DNA of 64,000 nucleotides from Actinospica sp035552695 (GTDB lineage: Bacteria > Actinomycetota > Actinomycetes > Streptomycetales > Catenulisporaceae), in assembly GCF_035552695.1 (NCBI RefSeq), contig NZ_DASZKT010000258.1:56091-120090 (forward strand), read 5' to 3'. The notes beneath the pieces were generated by a model. That model was not told where the DNA came from. It searched no databases and saw only the letters and a program-made list of their open reading frames with translations. Positions 33,724 through 42,984 of the stretch are shown piece after piece. The translations under genes were made by a program, and so were the position numbers. Position 1 is the stretch's first letter. Every line of letters begins with the position of its first letter.

Positions 33724-34566
33724 ATGAGCGCCGAGACCTTGGCCCAGAAAATGCCAGAGAAGCGAACGAATTCCGCGGCGGACGCGCGTCCGCTGGGCCG
33801 TCCGGGTTCCTTCCGGGCGGACCCGCGGCCCGCGCCCGTCGCGCGGATGATCCGGGCGCAGGCCCGGTTCGAGACCAAGCTGCTGCTGCGCAACGGCGAG
33901 CAGCTGCTGCTGGCGATCGTCATTCCGGCGATGATGCTGATCGCGTTCGCCGCCGAGCCGATCGGCACGATCACCGGCGGCACGAGCCGGATCGACTACT
34001 ACGCTCCCGGCATCATCGGCATGGCCGTGCTCTCCACGGCCTTCACCAGCCAGGCGATCGCGACCGGCTTCGAGCGCCGCTACAACGTGCTCAAGCGGCT
34101 CGGCGCCACGCCGCTGCCGCGCTGGGGGCTGCTCGCGGGCAAGGCGCTCAGCATCCTGATGGTCGAGTGCGTGCAGTTGGTGCTGCTGATCGGGATCGCG
34201 CTGGTGATGGGCTGGTCCCCGCACGGCGATCCGCTCGCGGTGCTGGTACTGCTCGCTCTTGGGACCGCTGCGTTCAGCGGCCTGGCGCTGTGGCTCGCCG
34301 GTTCGCTGCGCGCCGAGGCGACGCTGGCCGCGGCGAACTTTCTGTTCCTCGTCTTCATCGGCCTCGGCGGCGTCGTGGTACCGCTGACCAAGTTCGGGCA
34401 CGGAGCGCAGTCAGTGCTTCAGTTCCTGCCGATCAGCGCCCTGACGAACGGCCTGCGCGACGTGCTGCAGGGCGGCTCGGCGATGCCCTGGGGGCCGCTC
34501 GGTATTCTGGCCGCCTGGTCGATCGTGGCGATCGCGGGCGCGGCCCGGTTCTTCAGGTGGGAGTAG
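33724..34566 (+). CDS. ABC-2 type permease partner of the preceding ATPase
   Basis: A 280-residue membrane protein with six spans. The N-terminal ~45 residues are cytoplasmic and Arg/Pro-rich. 'FIGLGGVVVPLTKFG' and 'VLQFLPISALTNGLRDVL' are typical late elements of ABC-2 permeases. ATG 33724 follows the ATPase stop (TGAGATG) with one base between. It ends 7 nt before ctaA, so the three genes are probably co-transcribed. Confidence 0.9.
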   Translation: MSAETLAQKMPEKRTNSAADARPLGRPGSFRADPRPAPVARMIRAQARFETKLLLRNGEQLLLAIVIPAMMLIAFAAEPIGTITGGTSRIDYYAPGIIGMAVLSTAFTSQAIATGFERRYNVLKRLGATPLPRWGLLAGKALSILMVECVQLVLLIGIALVMGWSPHGDPLAVLVLLALGTAAFSGLALWLAGSLRAEATLAAANFLFLVFIGLGGVVVPLTKFGHGAQSVLQFLPISALTNGLRDVLQGGSAMPWGPLGILAAWSIVAIAGAARFFRWE

Positions 34567-34573
34567 GCGCGAC

Positions 34574-35533
34574 GTGACCCAGCAGGAGATCAGCATCCCG
34601 TCGGCACGCGTGTCGGAGGATGCGACGACCGGCGGCAGGCTGACCGCGATCCGCCGCTGGCGGCCGACGCCCAAGCAGGTCGAGTGGGCGTGCTTCGCCG
34701 CGCTGCTCGCGAACACGCTGATCGTGATCACCGGCGGCGCGGTGCGGCTGACGAACTCGGGCCTCGGCTGCCCGACGTGGCCGGAGTGCACCGGCGGGTC
34801 GTTGGTTCCGGTCAACACGCTCGGCTACCACTCGATCATCGAGTTCACGAACCGGATGCTCACCTACGCGGTCACCGCGGCGGTCGGCGCGGCGATCCTG
34901 GCCGCGATGTTCCAGCGGCCGCGTCGCCCGATCCTGGTGAAGCTGTCCTGGATGCTGTTCTTCGGCGTCGTGCTGCAGGCCGTCGTCGGCGGCATCACCG
35001 TGCTGACGAAGCTGGCGCCGGAGTGGGTCGCGGCGCACATGTGCCTGTCGATGGGCATGATCGCGGTCTCGTACGTGCTCTGGCAGCGCTCCCGCGAGGG
35101 CGACGGACCGGTCGAACTGCTGACCAGGCGCGAACTGATCTGGCTCGGCCGGGTACTCGTCATCGCGACCGCCGCCGTGATCGCCGCCGGCACGCTGGTC
35201 ACCGGCACCGACCCGCACGCGGGCGCGTCCGACGCGAGCAAGCGGCTGCCGTTCAAGGCCCTCGACATCACGCAGGCGCACGCCGACCTGGTCTTCATCG
35301 TCGTCGGCCTGACGGTGGCGCTCTGGTTCGCCTTCAAGGCGACGGACGCGCGGCCGGAGAGCGTGCGCGCCGTGCGGGACATGTTCCTGGTCCTGGTGCT
35401 GCAGGCCGCGATCGGCTACACGCAGTACTTCACCGGCCTGCCCGCCTGGATGGTGCTGCTGCACATGACCGGCGCCTGCCTGACCTGGATCGCGGCCCTG
35501 CGCGTGCTGATGTCCCTGCGCGTGCGGCACTGA
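34574..35533 (+). CDS. ctaA: Heme A synthase CtaA
   Basis: A 319-residue eight-span protein that oxidises heme O to heme A. The N-terminal half carries the family signature GGAVRLTNSGLGCPTWPEC with the paired Cys of the extracellular loop, then GYHSIIEFTNRML (heme ligand His). The second half repeats it with ITQAHADLVFI and VLLHMTGACLTW (His ligands). It starts at GTG 34574. Its partner CtaB is encoded ~4 kb downstream on the other strand, and SURF1 is at 9.7 kb. Confidence 0.96.
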   Translation: MTQQEISIPSARVSEDATTGGRLTAIRRWRPTPKQVEWACFAALLANTLIVITGGAVRLTNSGLGCPTWPECTGGSLVPVNTLGYHSIIEFTNRMLTYAVTAAVGAAILAAMFQRPRRPILVKLSWMLFFGVVLQAVVGGITVLTKLAPEWVAAHMCLSMGMIAVSYVLWQRSREGDGPVELLTRRELIWLGRVLVIATAAVIAAGTLVTGTDPHAGASDASKRLPFKALDITQAHADLVFIVVGLTVALWFAFKATDARPESVRAVRDMFLVLVLQAAIGYTQYFTGLPAWMVLLHMTGACLTWIAALRVLMSLRVRH

Positions 35534-35534
35534 C

Positions 35535-36305
35535 GTGGGCCTGCTCGAGGACCTCTTCTCGCTGCAGGGCCGAACCGCCCTGGTCACGGGAGGCAGTTCG
35601 GGTATCGGCTACGCGATGGCCGAGGCGATCGCCTGCGCCGGAGCGCGAACCGTGCTGCTGGCGCGGCGGGAAGGACCGCTCAAGGAATCGGTCGAGCGGA
35701 TCGCGTCCAAGGGCGGCGAGGCGTACGCCGTCGTGGCGGACATCACCGACCGGGAGCGGCTCACGCAGGCCGCCGAGGAGGCGGTCGAACTCGTCGGCGA
35801 GATCGACATCCTGGTGAACTGCGCGGCCAACATGTACCGCCCGCCGCTCGCCGAACTGACGACGGATCAGTGGGACGCCCAGTTCGCCGCGAACGTCGAC
35901 GCGCCGTTCCTGCTCGGCCAGCGCTTCGGCCCGCGCATGGCCGAGCGCGGCTGGGGCCGGATCATCAACGTCGGCTCGCAGCAGTCGATCTCCGCCTTCG
36001 GCAACAGCGGCGGCTACGGCGCCGCCAAGGCTGCCGTCGCGGGCCTGACCCGCTCCCAGGCCGAGGCGTGGTCCGCACACGGCGTCTCGGTCAACACGAT
36101 CATCCCCGGCTTCGTACTCACGCCGCTCACCGCCGAGACCGCCAAGGACGCCGACCGCGTCGCCGTCCTCGCCAAGCAGCACATGGTCGGCCGCAACGGC
36201 GTCCCGGACGACTTCCAGGGCGCCGCACTCTTCCTCGCGTCGGAAGCCGCCCGCTTCGTCACCGGCCAGATGCTCTTCGTGGACGGCGGCTTCTCGGTGC
36301 ATTAG
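35535..36305 (+). CDS. Short-chain dehydrogenase/reductase
   Basis: A 256-residue SDR. Cofactor motif TGGSSGIG near residue 18, a substituted NNAG motif (NCAANMYRP) and catalytic Ser in VGSQQS with YGAAK. The basic pair ARREG after the second strand suggests NADP. The C-terminal FVTGQMLFVDGGFSVH is standard. The GTG start lies one base after the ctaA stop, so the two are likely coupled. Substrate unknown. It is distinct from the SDR at 20897. Confidence 0.9.
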   Translation: MGLLEDLFSLQGRTALVTGGSSGIGYAMAEAIACAGARTVLLARREGPLKESVERIASKGGEAYAVVADITDRERLTQAAEEAVELVGEIDILVNCAANMYRPPLAELTTDQWDAQFAANVDAPFLLGQRFGPRMAERGWGRIINVGSQQSISAFGNSGGYGAAKAAVAGLTRSQAEAWSAHGVSVNTIIPGFVLTPLTAETAKDADRVAVLAKQHMVGRNGVPDDFQGAALFLASEAARFVTGQMLFVDGGFSVH

Positions 36306-36430
36306 CTGTTCGCTCATTCGAGCGATCGTCTTATCACCCGATGTACTGATATGAAGCTGAAAGCTTGTCAGCTGGTCTTCGGCCAGGTCAGGCTTACACC
36401 CGGCAGACAGGAACTATCACCGGAGTTACC

Positions 36431-37015
36431 ATGAGCGTCATGAGCCTTGCTCCGGTTCCCGAATGGATGTTTCCGCCCGAGGGCGGATTCACCGCGGAAG
36501 ACCTCGACCGCCTCCCCGATCTGCCGCCGCACACGGAACTGATCGACGCGAGCCTCGTCCTCGTGAGCCCGCAAGCCTATTTCCACTCACTCGCCATCGA
36601 CATGCTCGTCGCTGCTCTGCGCCGGACGGTCCCGAGCGACCTGCTCGTCAGCCGTGAGATGACCGTCACGCTCGACTGGGATCAGCGGCCCGAACCGGAC
36701 ATCGTCGTGATCCACGCCACCGCCCTGCGTGACGAGGACCAGACGACCTTCGTGCGCGGTGACGTGGTCCTGGCCGTTGAGGTCGTCTCACCCGAGTCGC
36801 GCTCGCGGGATCGCAAGCGCAAGCCCGTGCTTTATGCCGAAGCGGGCATCGAGCACTTCTGGCGAATCGAGCGAGAGCAAGGCGAGCGGGTGCTGTACGC
36901 ATATCGGCTCGACTCCTCGAAGCGTGCGTACAAGGAGACCGGGCGCTACGTCGGCAGCGCACAGCTCAGCGTCCCTTACCCGATCGAGATCGACTTCAGC
37001 GAGCTCGCGCGATAG
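36431..37015 (+). CDS. Uma2-family (DUF820) putative restriction-endonuclease-fold protein
   Basis: A 194-residue PD-(D/E)XK-fold protein. The acidic and Lys residues expected at the active site are visible: PEPDIVVI (Asp), VLAVEVVSPESRSRDRKRKPVLYAEAGIEHFW (Glu, and Lys in the RKRKP segment). Uma2 proteins are abundant in Streptomyces and cyanobacteria; their function is unproven, though a nuclease is often assumed. The preceding 125 nt are distinctly less GC-rich. ATG 36431 is chosen; the frame is open 22 codons earlier with no family similarity. It is a solitary gene with no methylase nearby. Confidence 0.88.
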   Translation: MSVMSLAPVPEWMFPPEGGFTAEDLDRLPDLPPHTELIDASLVLVSPQAYFHSLAIDMLVAALRRTVPSDLLVSREMTVTLDWDQRPEPDIVVIHATALRDEDQTTFVRGDVVLAVEVVSPESRSRDRKRKPVLYAEAGIEHFWRIEREQGERVLYAYRLDSSKRAYKETGRYVGSAQLSVPYPIEIDFSELAR

Positions 37016-37028
37016 GGCCGCAGCCCCG

Positions 37029-38237
37029 CTAGATCCCCGCCTCGGCCAGGTAGAACTTCCCGGCGCCGGTGAGTAGGACGTTGGCGTCGGCGGCGGAGAG
37101 GAAGCAGGACTGGCCGCGGCCGAGGACGAAGTGGCCGTCGGGCTCGGTGCCGCAGCTGACGGAGGTGTCGCCCTCGAGGCAGAGCAGCACGCGGGGGCCG
37201 CCGTCGCCGGGGACGGTGAGGGTGGCGCCGTCGGCCAGGCTGAGGCGGCTGAGCCGGAACTCGGGCACCGGGGTGTCGAAGACCTCGACGCCGGGCGCGA
37301 CCCGGCGGGCCGTGAGGACGGGCACCTCGACCTCGGGGTCGAGCACCCGGGTCAGCTCGGGGATGTCGATGTGCTTCGGCGTGAGCCCGGCGCGGATCAC
37401 GTTGTCGGAGTTGGCCATCAGCTCGATGCCGACGCCCTTGATGTACGCGTGCACGCCGCCCGCGGCCATGAACAGCGCCTGTCCGGGCTCGACGACGCGG
37501 TGGTTCATCAGCAGCGAGCAGACCAGGCCGATGTCCCGCGGGTGGTCCGCGCTCATCCGCACGACCGCGTCGTACGACGCCGCGTACGGGCCGCCCCTGC
37601 CCGCCTCGACGGCCGCGGCCTCGACCGCCTTGGCGGCCAGCGACTCCCGGCTCGACTCGGACCAGGTGAGCAGCTGGGTCAGCGCGTCGGCGACGCCGCG
37701 CGGGGTGGGGTTGGTGCGCAGGCCCGCGACGAGCTCCTTCAGCTCCGGCAGGCCGAGTCCCTCGATCGCCTCGCCGGCCTGATCGGCCGGACGCAGCCCG
37801 GCCAGCACCTCGAAGGGCGTCAGCGCGCACAGGATCTCCGGCTTGGGCCAGTCGTCCACGTACACCCGCTCGCGCGCGTCCCGTGGCACGCCGCGCTCCT
37901 CCTCGCGGGCGAAGCCGGCCTCGGCCTGCTCGCGGGTCGGGTGCAGCTGCACGGACAGCGCCTTCTCCGCGGCCAGCACCTTGAGCAGGAACGGCAGGCG
38001 TCCGCCGAAGCGGGAGGCCACCCGCACGCCGAGCTCGAGGGCGGGATTGGCCGCGATCGCGGCGGTCAGCGTGCCGGTCACGCCGTCCCGGGTCAGCACC
38101 GACGGGGCGCTCGGATGTGCGCCCATCCACAGCTCCGCCTGCGGTCCGCTGCTCGGCGAGGGCTCGCCGAGCAGCTCGGCGATCGCGGTGCGCGATCCCC
38201 AGGCATAGGGCTGGACGGTGTTACCCAACAGATCCAC
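37029..38237 (-). CDS. manA: Mannose-6-phosphate isomerase, class I
   Basis: A 402-residue type I phosphomannose isomerase, linking fructose-6-P and mannose-6-P for glycan and GDP-mannose synthesis. The Zn site is recognisable (SVQLHPTREQAE near 95 and AAGGVHAYIKG near 265), and it opens with the family start LLGNTVQPYAWGSRT. GTG 38237 is chosen for its GGAGG seven bases upstream. Downstream of ctaB on the same strand with a 145-nt gap. The mannose supply may feed the envelope glycosylation genes elsewhere in the window (inference). Confidence 0.94.
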   Translation of the reverse strand: MDLLGNTVQPYAWGSRTAIAELLGEPSPSSGPQAELWMGAHPSAPSVLTRDGVTGTLTAAIAANPALELGVRVASRFGGRLPFLLKVLAAEKALSVQLHPTREQAEAGFAREEERGVPRDARERVYVDDWPKPEILCALTPFEVLAGLRPADQAGEAIEGLGLPELKELVAGLRTNPTPRGVADALTQLLTWSESSRESLAAKAVEAAAVEAGRGGPYAASYDAVVRMSADHPRDIGLVCSLLMNHRVVEPGQALFMAAGGVHAYIKGVGIELMANSDNVIRAGLTPKHIDIPELTRVLDPEVEVPVLTARRVAPGVEVFDTPVPEFRLSRLSLADGATLTVPGDGGPRVLLCLEGDTSVSCGTEPDGHFVLGRGQSCFLSAADANVLLTGAGKFYLAEAGI

Positions 38238-38382
38238 GCGTGGGCCTCCATGAGGACGATTCCGGCTCGTTCGGCGTCGCACGCGGCGCCCTTTCGGCAC
38301 CGCGCCCGTGAAGTGCTTCGCAGACCTTACCGATACGAACTGAACGAACGCTCAACTTAACGGCGGTATGGCGTTCATCGTT

Positions 38383-39369
38383 TCAGAATCGACGCACCAG
38401 AGGGTCGATCGCAAGAAGAACGAACAGCAGAGCGAGGTAGCTGTTGGAGAAGTGGAACATCCGCATGGGCTTCAGGGCCACGCCGGTCACGCCCTTGCGC
38501 GCCTGCCAGTGCAGCTGGTGCGCCACGATCAGGAAGGCCACTCCCAGCACCGAGGCGCCGATCCCGTAGACCCAGCCGGTGTGCGCGACCGGCCAGACGG
38601 CCAGCGAGCAGGCGACCGTGGCCCAGGTGTAGAGCGTCATCTGCCAGGCCACGTGCCGCTCGGTGGCGACGCACGGCAGCATCGGCACGTTCGCCGCGGC
38701 GTAGTCCTCGCGGTAGCGCATCGCCAGCGACCAGAAGTGCGGCGGCGTCCACATGAACACCACCAGGAACAGGATCGCGGGCGGCCAGGCCAGGTGGTCG
38801 GTGACGGCGGTCCAGCCGATCAGGGTCGGGAAGCAGCCGGCGGCCCCGCCCCAGACGATGTTCTGCGAGGTGCGCCGCTTGAGGATCATCGAGTAGACGA
38901 CCACGTAGAACACGTTCGCGGCCAGCGCCAGCATCGAGGAGAGCCAGTTGACGGCGAAGCCGAGCCACAGGGTGGACAGCACGCCGAGCGCGAGGCCGAA
39001 GACCACCGCGGCGTTCGGCGTGACCGTGTGCATCGCGAGCGGACGGCGGCGGGTGCGGCGCATCTCGGTGTCGATGTCCCGGTCCACCCAGCAGTTGAGC
39101 GCGTTGGCGCTGCCCGCCGAGAGGTAGCCGCCGACGGTCACCGCGATGACCGTCCACAGGTTCGGCACGCCGTCCTTGGCCAGGAACATCACCGGAATGG
39201 TCGTGATGATCAGCAGCTCGATGATCCGCGGCTTGGTGAGCGCGACGTACGCGCGCACGGTGTCGGCGGCCGACGCGCGCCGCGCCGGGGCCTGCTCCGC
39301 AGCCGGAGCGGCCAGGACCGGAGCCGCCGGAAGGGATTCCACCGCAGTCACCAGCGCACACCCTTGCAT
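38383..39369 (-). CDS. ctaB: Protoheme IX farnesyltransferase CtaB
   Basis: A ~328-residue UbiA-superfamily prenyltransferase that makes heme O from protoheme. The first metal/diphosphate motif is ALNCWVDRDIDTEMRRTRRRPL, and the second region is near MRYREDYAAANVPMLP. About eight or nine membrane spans. ATG 39369 is used; a GTG six codons later is possible. Divergent from tkt across a 346-nt region. Confidence 0.96.
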   Translation of the reverse strand: MQGCALVTAVESLPAAPVLAAPAAEQAPARRASAADTVRAYVALTKPRIIELLIITTIPVMFLAKDGVPNLWTVIAVTVGGYLSAGSANALNCWVDRDIDTEMRRTRRRPLAMHTVTPNAAVVFGLALGVLSTLWLGFAVNWLSSMLALAANVFYVVVYSMILKRRTSQNIVWGGAAGCFPTLIGWTAVTDHLAWPPAILFLVVFMWTPPHFWSLAMRYREDYAAANVPMLPCVATERHVAWQMTLYTWATVACSLAVWPVAHTGWVYGIGASVLGVAFLIVAHQLHWQARKGVTGVALKPMRMFHFSNSYLALLFVLLAIDPLVRRF

Positions 39370-39715
39370 CTAGTTTGCCCGTCGCCCGGAGTTTTCCGAA
39401 GACAGCGAAACTCTAGACCGTGCCCCGCACGCGCCTGCGCCCGGGTCGGGTGAAACGCCGAAGACGGACGCGTCCCGACCCGTTTCGGACGGCTCACTCC
39501 CGTTCGGCGGACAGCACATGAGTCGACGGGCCCGAGCGGGGTAGGGTGGAGCCGACATAACAGATTTCACAGCCTCCGCCGCGCGGGGAATGGGCTGTGT
39601 GCTCTGGCCGCTTGGACGGGCCGTGCGGACCCGTTCGGACCCGAGCGCCGCCCGGTGGGCAGCGTCGCCTCCACCCCGGGGACGACGGCTCCGCACCCAA
39701 GGAAGGACGCGCGCG
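39370..39715. other. 346-nt divergent intergenic region between ctaB and tkt
   Basis: No gene is supported here. It should contain the promoters for ctaB and for the pentose phosphate operon. Visible structure: GAGTTT (39389-39394) and AAACTC (39408-39413) arms, an unusually long AT-richer stretch around 39546-39572 (TAGGGTGGAGCCGACATAACAGATTTCA), and the tkt ribosome-binding site AAGGAAGG at 39699-39706. No promoter could be assigned with confidence. Confidence 0.7.
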
Positions 39716-41842
39716 TTGAGCGAGCTGCCCGCTGTTTCGAACACCCCGTTCTCGTGGACCGATCTGGACCGCAGGACCGTGGACACGGTCCGCGTGCTGG
39801 CCGCCGACGCGGTGCAGAAGGTCGGCAACGGCCACCCAGGCACCGCGATGTCGCTGGCTCCGGTCGCCACCCTGCTCTTCCAGCGGCACCTGCGGCATGA
39901 TCCGACCGACGCCCAGTGGGTCGGCCGGGACCGCTTCGTGCTCTCCCCCGGGCACTCCAGCCTGACGCTGTACATCCAGCTCTACCTCTCCGGCTACGGC
40001 CTCGAGCTCTCCGACCTGCAGGCCTTCCGTACCTGGGGTTCGCTCACGCCGGGCCACCCGGAGCACGGGCACACCGTCGGCGTGGAGACCACCACCGGGC
40101 CGCTCGGCCAGGGCCTGTCCAACGCGGTGGGCATGGCGATGGCCGCCCGCTACGAGCGCGGCCTGTTCGACCCGGAGGCGGCCCCCGGCAGCTCGCCGTT
40201 CGACCACACGATCTACGCGATCGCCTCCGACGGGGACCTCGAGGAGGGCGTCACCTCCGAGGCCTCGTCCATCGCGGGCACGCAGAAGCTGGGCAACCTC
40301 GTCGTGATCTACGACGACAACCACATCTCGATCGAGGGCGACACCAAGGTCGCGTTCACCGAGGACGTGCTCAAGCGCTACGAGGCGTACGGCTGGCACA
40401 CCCAGTCGGTCGAGTGGACCAAGTCGGAGACCGACGTCGAGGGCTACGTCGAGGACGTCGAGGCGCTGCACAAGGCGATCCTGGCGGCCGAGGCGGAGAC
40501 CGGCCGTCCGTCGATCATCCGGCTGCGCACCATCATCGGCTGGCCCGCGCCGCACCTGCAGAACACCGAGAAGGCGCACGGCTCGGCCCTCGGCGCCGAC
40601 GAGGTCGCGGCCACCAAGGTCATCCTGGGCTTCGACCCGGAGAAGACCTTCGAGATCACCGACGAGGTGCTGGGCCACGCCCGCGAGGTCATCGCGCGAA
40701 GTGCCGCGGTCCGCGCCGAGTGGAGCAAGGGCTACGACGAGTGGCGCGCGGCCAACCCGCAGCGCGCCGCGGACTTCGACCGGATCCAGAAGCGCGAGCT
40801 GCCGACCGGCTGGGACGAGAAGCTGCCGGTCTTCCCGGCGGGCAAGGACGTCGCCACCCGCAAGGCCTCCGAGGCCGCGATCCAGGCGATCGCCGAGCAG
40901 CTGCCCGAGTTCTGGGGCGGCAGCGCGGACCTGGCCGGCTCGAACAACACGACCATCAAGGGCGGCCTGTCCTTCCTGCCGTACGACGAGGAAGGCGGCG
41001 AGTTCGGCGGCTCCTCGCCGTACGGCCGGATCCTGCACTTCGGCATCCGCGAGCACGCGATGGGCTCGATCCTCAACGGCATCGTGCTGCACGGCAACAC
41101 GCGACCGTTCGGCGGCACCTTCCTGGTGTTCTCCGACTACATGCGCCCGGCCGTGCGCCTCGCCTCGCTGATCCACGTGCCGGTCACCTACGTGTGGACG
41201 CACGACTCGATCGGCCTCGGCGAGGACGGCCCGACGCACCAGCCGGTCGAGCACTACGCCGCGCTGCGCGCGATCCCCGGCTTCAACTTCGTGCGCCCCG
41301 GCGACGCGAACGAGACCGTCGCGGCCTGGCAGGCGACGCTGGAGCAGGACGGCCCGGTCGGCCTCGCGCTGACCCGGCAGAACCTCCCGGTCTTCGACCG
41401 CGACGCGCTCGGCGCCGCCGTCTCCGCGGCCGAGGGCGTCAAGCGCGGCGGCTACGTGCTGGCCGAGGCCACCGGCGGCGCGCCGAAGGTGATCCTCATC
41501 GGCACCGGCTCCGAGGTGCAGCTCGCGGTCGCGGCGCGCGAGCGGCTCGAGGCCGACGGCGTGCCGACCCGGGTCGTCTCGATGCCCTGCGTGGAGTGGT
41601 TCGACGCGCAGGACGCCGGGTACCGGGAGTCGGTGCTGCCGGCCGCGGTCAAGGCGCGGGTGGCGGTCGAGGTCGGCGTGGCCCAGCCGTGGTACCGCTT
41701 CGTCGGTGACGCGGGTCGCATCGTCTCGCTGGAACACTTCGGCGCCTCCGCCGATTACAAGAAGCTGTACACGGAGTTCGGAGTCACCGCCGAGGCCGTC
41801 GAAGCCGCCGCACGCGAGTCCCTCAACGCGGTCGAGGCCTGA
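39716..41842 (+). CDS. tkt: Transketolase
   Basis: A 708-residue thiamine-diphosphate enzyme of the non-oxidative pentose phosphate pathway. Landmarks are NGHPGTAMSLAP, the TPP-binding SDGDLEEGVTSEASSIAG...YDDNHISIEGD, and the second-domain GIREHAMGSILNGI with DSIGLGEDGPTHQPVEH. The start is TTG 39716, about nine bases after AAGGAAGG; an in-frame ATG far upstream (39590) is unlikely. It is the first gene of tkt-tal-zwf-opcA-pgl. 26 nt separate it from tal. Confidence 0.96.
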   Translation: MSELPAVSNTPFSWTDLDRRTVDTVRVLAADAVQKVGNGHPGTAMSLAPVATLLFQRHLRHDPTDAQWVGRDRFVLSPGHSSLTLYIQLYLSGYGLELSDLQAFRTWGSLTPGHPEHGHTVGVETTTGPLGQGLSNAVGMAMAARYERGLFDPEAAPGSSPFDHTIYAIASDGDLEEGVTSEASSIAGTQKLGNLVVIYDDNHISIEGDTKVAFTEDVLKRYEAYGWHTQSVEWTKSETDVEGYVEDVEALHKAILAAEAETGRPSIIRLRTIIGWPAPHLQNTEKAHGSALGADEVAATKVILGFDPEKTFEITDEVLGHAREVIARSAAVRAEWSKGYDEWRAANPQRAADFDRIQKRELPTGWDEKLPVFPAGKDVATRKASEAAIQAIAEQLPEFWGGSADLAGSNNTTIKGGLSFLPYDEEGGEFGGSSPYGRILHFGIREHAMGSILNGIVLHGNTRPFGGTFLVFSDYMRPAVRLASLIHVPVTYVWTHDSIGLGEDGPTHQPVEHYAALRAIPGFNFVRPGDANETVAAWQATLEQDGPVGLALTRQNLPVFDRDALGAAVSAAEGVKRGGYVLAEATGGAPKVILIGTGSEVQLAVAARERLEADGVPTRVVSMPCVEWFDAQDAGYRESVLPAAVKARVAVEVGVAQPWYRFVGDAGRIVSLEHFGASADYKKLYTEFGVTAEAVEAAARESLNAVEA

Positions 41843-41868
41843 GGAATCAAGGGGAGAGAAGGCACACG

Positions 41869-42984
41869 ATGTACGAGAACCTCAAGAAACTGTCGGACGA
41901 CGGCGTCTCCATCTGGCTCGACGACCTGTCCAGGGACCGGATCCGCACCGGCAACCTCGCCGAGCTGGTCCGGGACAAGCACGTCACCGGCGTGACCACG
42001 AACCCGACGATCTTCCAGAAGGCCATCTCCGGCTCCGCCACGTACGACGAGCAGGTCAAGGACCTGGCCGTGCGCCACGTGACCGTGGACGAGGCGCTCC
42101 GGATGATCACCACCCGCGACGTGCGCGACGGGGCCGACGTGCTCCGCCCGGTCTACGACGCGACGAAGAGCGTGGACGGCCGGGTCTCGATCGAGGTGGA
42201 CCCGCGGCTCGCGCACAACACCGCGGCGACGATCGCCGAGGCCAAGCAGCTGTGGTGGCTGGTCGACCGGGAGAACATCCTGATCAAGATCCCGGCGACC
42301 CGCGAGGGCCTGCCGGCGATCACCGCGGTGCTGGCCGAGGGCATCAGCGTCAACGTCACCCTGATCTTCTCGCTCGAGCGCTACCGCGGCGTCATGGACG
42401 CGTTCGTCGCCGGCATCGAGCAGGCGAAGGCGAACGGGCACGACGTGAGCAAGATCCAGTCGGTCGCCTCGTTCTTCGTCTCGCGGGTGGACACCGAGAT
42501 CGACAAGCGGCTCAAGGCGATCGGCAGCGACGCGGCGAACGCGCTGCTCGGCAAGGCGGCCGTGGCCAACGCGCGGCTGGCCTACGAGGCCTTCGAGAAG
42601 GTCTTCTCGAGCGAGCGCTGGGCTCCGCTGAAGGCCGCCGGCGCCACCGCGCAGCGCCCGCTGTGGGCCTCGACCGGCGTGAAGGACCCGGCGTACAAGG
42701 ACACCCTGTACGTGGACGACCTGATCGTGGCCGGCACCGTCAACACGATGCCCGAGGCCACGCTGAACGCCGAGGCCGACCACGGCGCCCCGAACGGCGA
42801 CGCGGTGCGCGACAACTACGCGGACGCGAAGAAGGTCATCGAGGACGTCGAGGCGCTCGGCATCTCCTATGCCGACGTCGTGCAGGTGCTCGAGGACGAG
42901 GGCGTGCAGAAGTTCGAGGCCTCCTGGACGGAGCTGCTCGACACGGTTCAGGCCGAGCTGACGAAGCTCGGGAGTGAGGCGTGA
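41869..42984 (+). CDS. tal: Transaldolase
   Basis: A 371-residue transaldolase of the Streptomyces/Corynebacterium type. The Schiff-base Lys140 is in ILIKIPATREG; TTNPTIFQKA and ISVNVTLIFS line the active site. It interconverts sedoheptulose-7-P and glyceraldehyde-3-P with erythrose-4-P and fructose-6-P. Preceded by GGGGAGAG; its stop overlaps the zwf GTG by 4 nt. Confidence 0.97.
   Translation: MYENLKKLSDDGVSIWLDDLSRDRIRTGNLAELVRDKHVTGVTTNPTIFQKAISGSATYDEQVKDLAVRHVTVDEALRMITTRDVRDGADVLRPVYDATKSVDGRVSIEVDPRLAHNTAATIAEAKQLWWLVDRENILIKIPATREGLPAITAVLAEGISVNVTLIFSLERYRGVMDAFVAGIEQAKANGHDVSKIQSVASFFVSRVDTEIDKRLKAIGSDAANALLGKAAVANARLAYEAFEKVFSSERWAPLKAAGATAQRPLWASTGVKDPAYKDTLYVDDLIVAGTVNTMPEATLNAEADHGAPNGDAVRDNYADAKKVIEDVEALGISYADVVQVLEDEGVQKFEASWTELLDTVQAELTKLGSEA

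Noticed and set aside
39494..41737. 747-codon minus-strand open frame opposite transketolase
   Set aside because: Transketolase on the plus strand is unmistakable; the minus frame has no domain.
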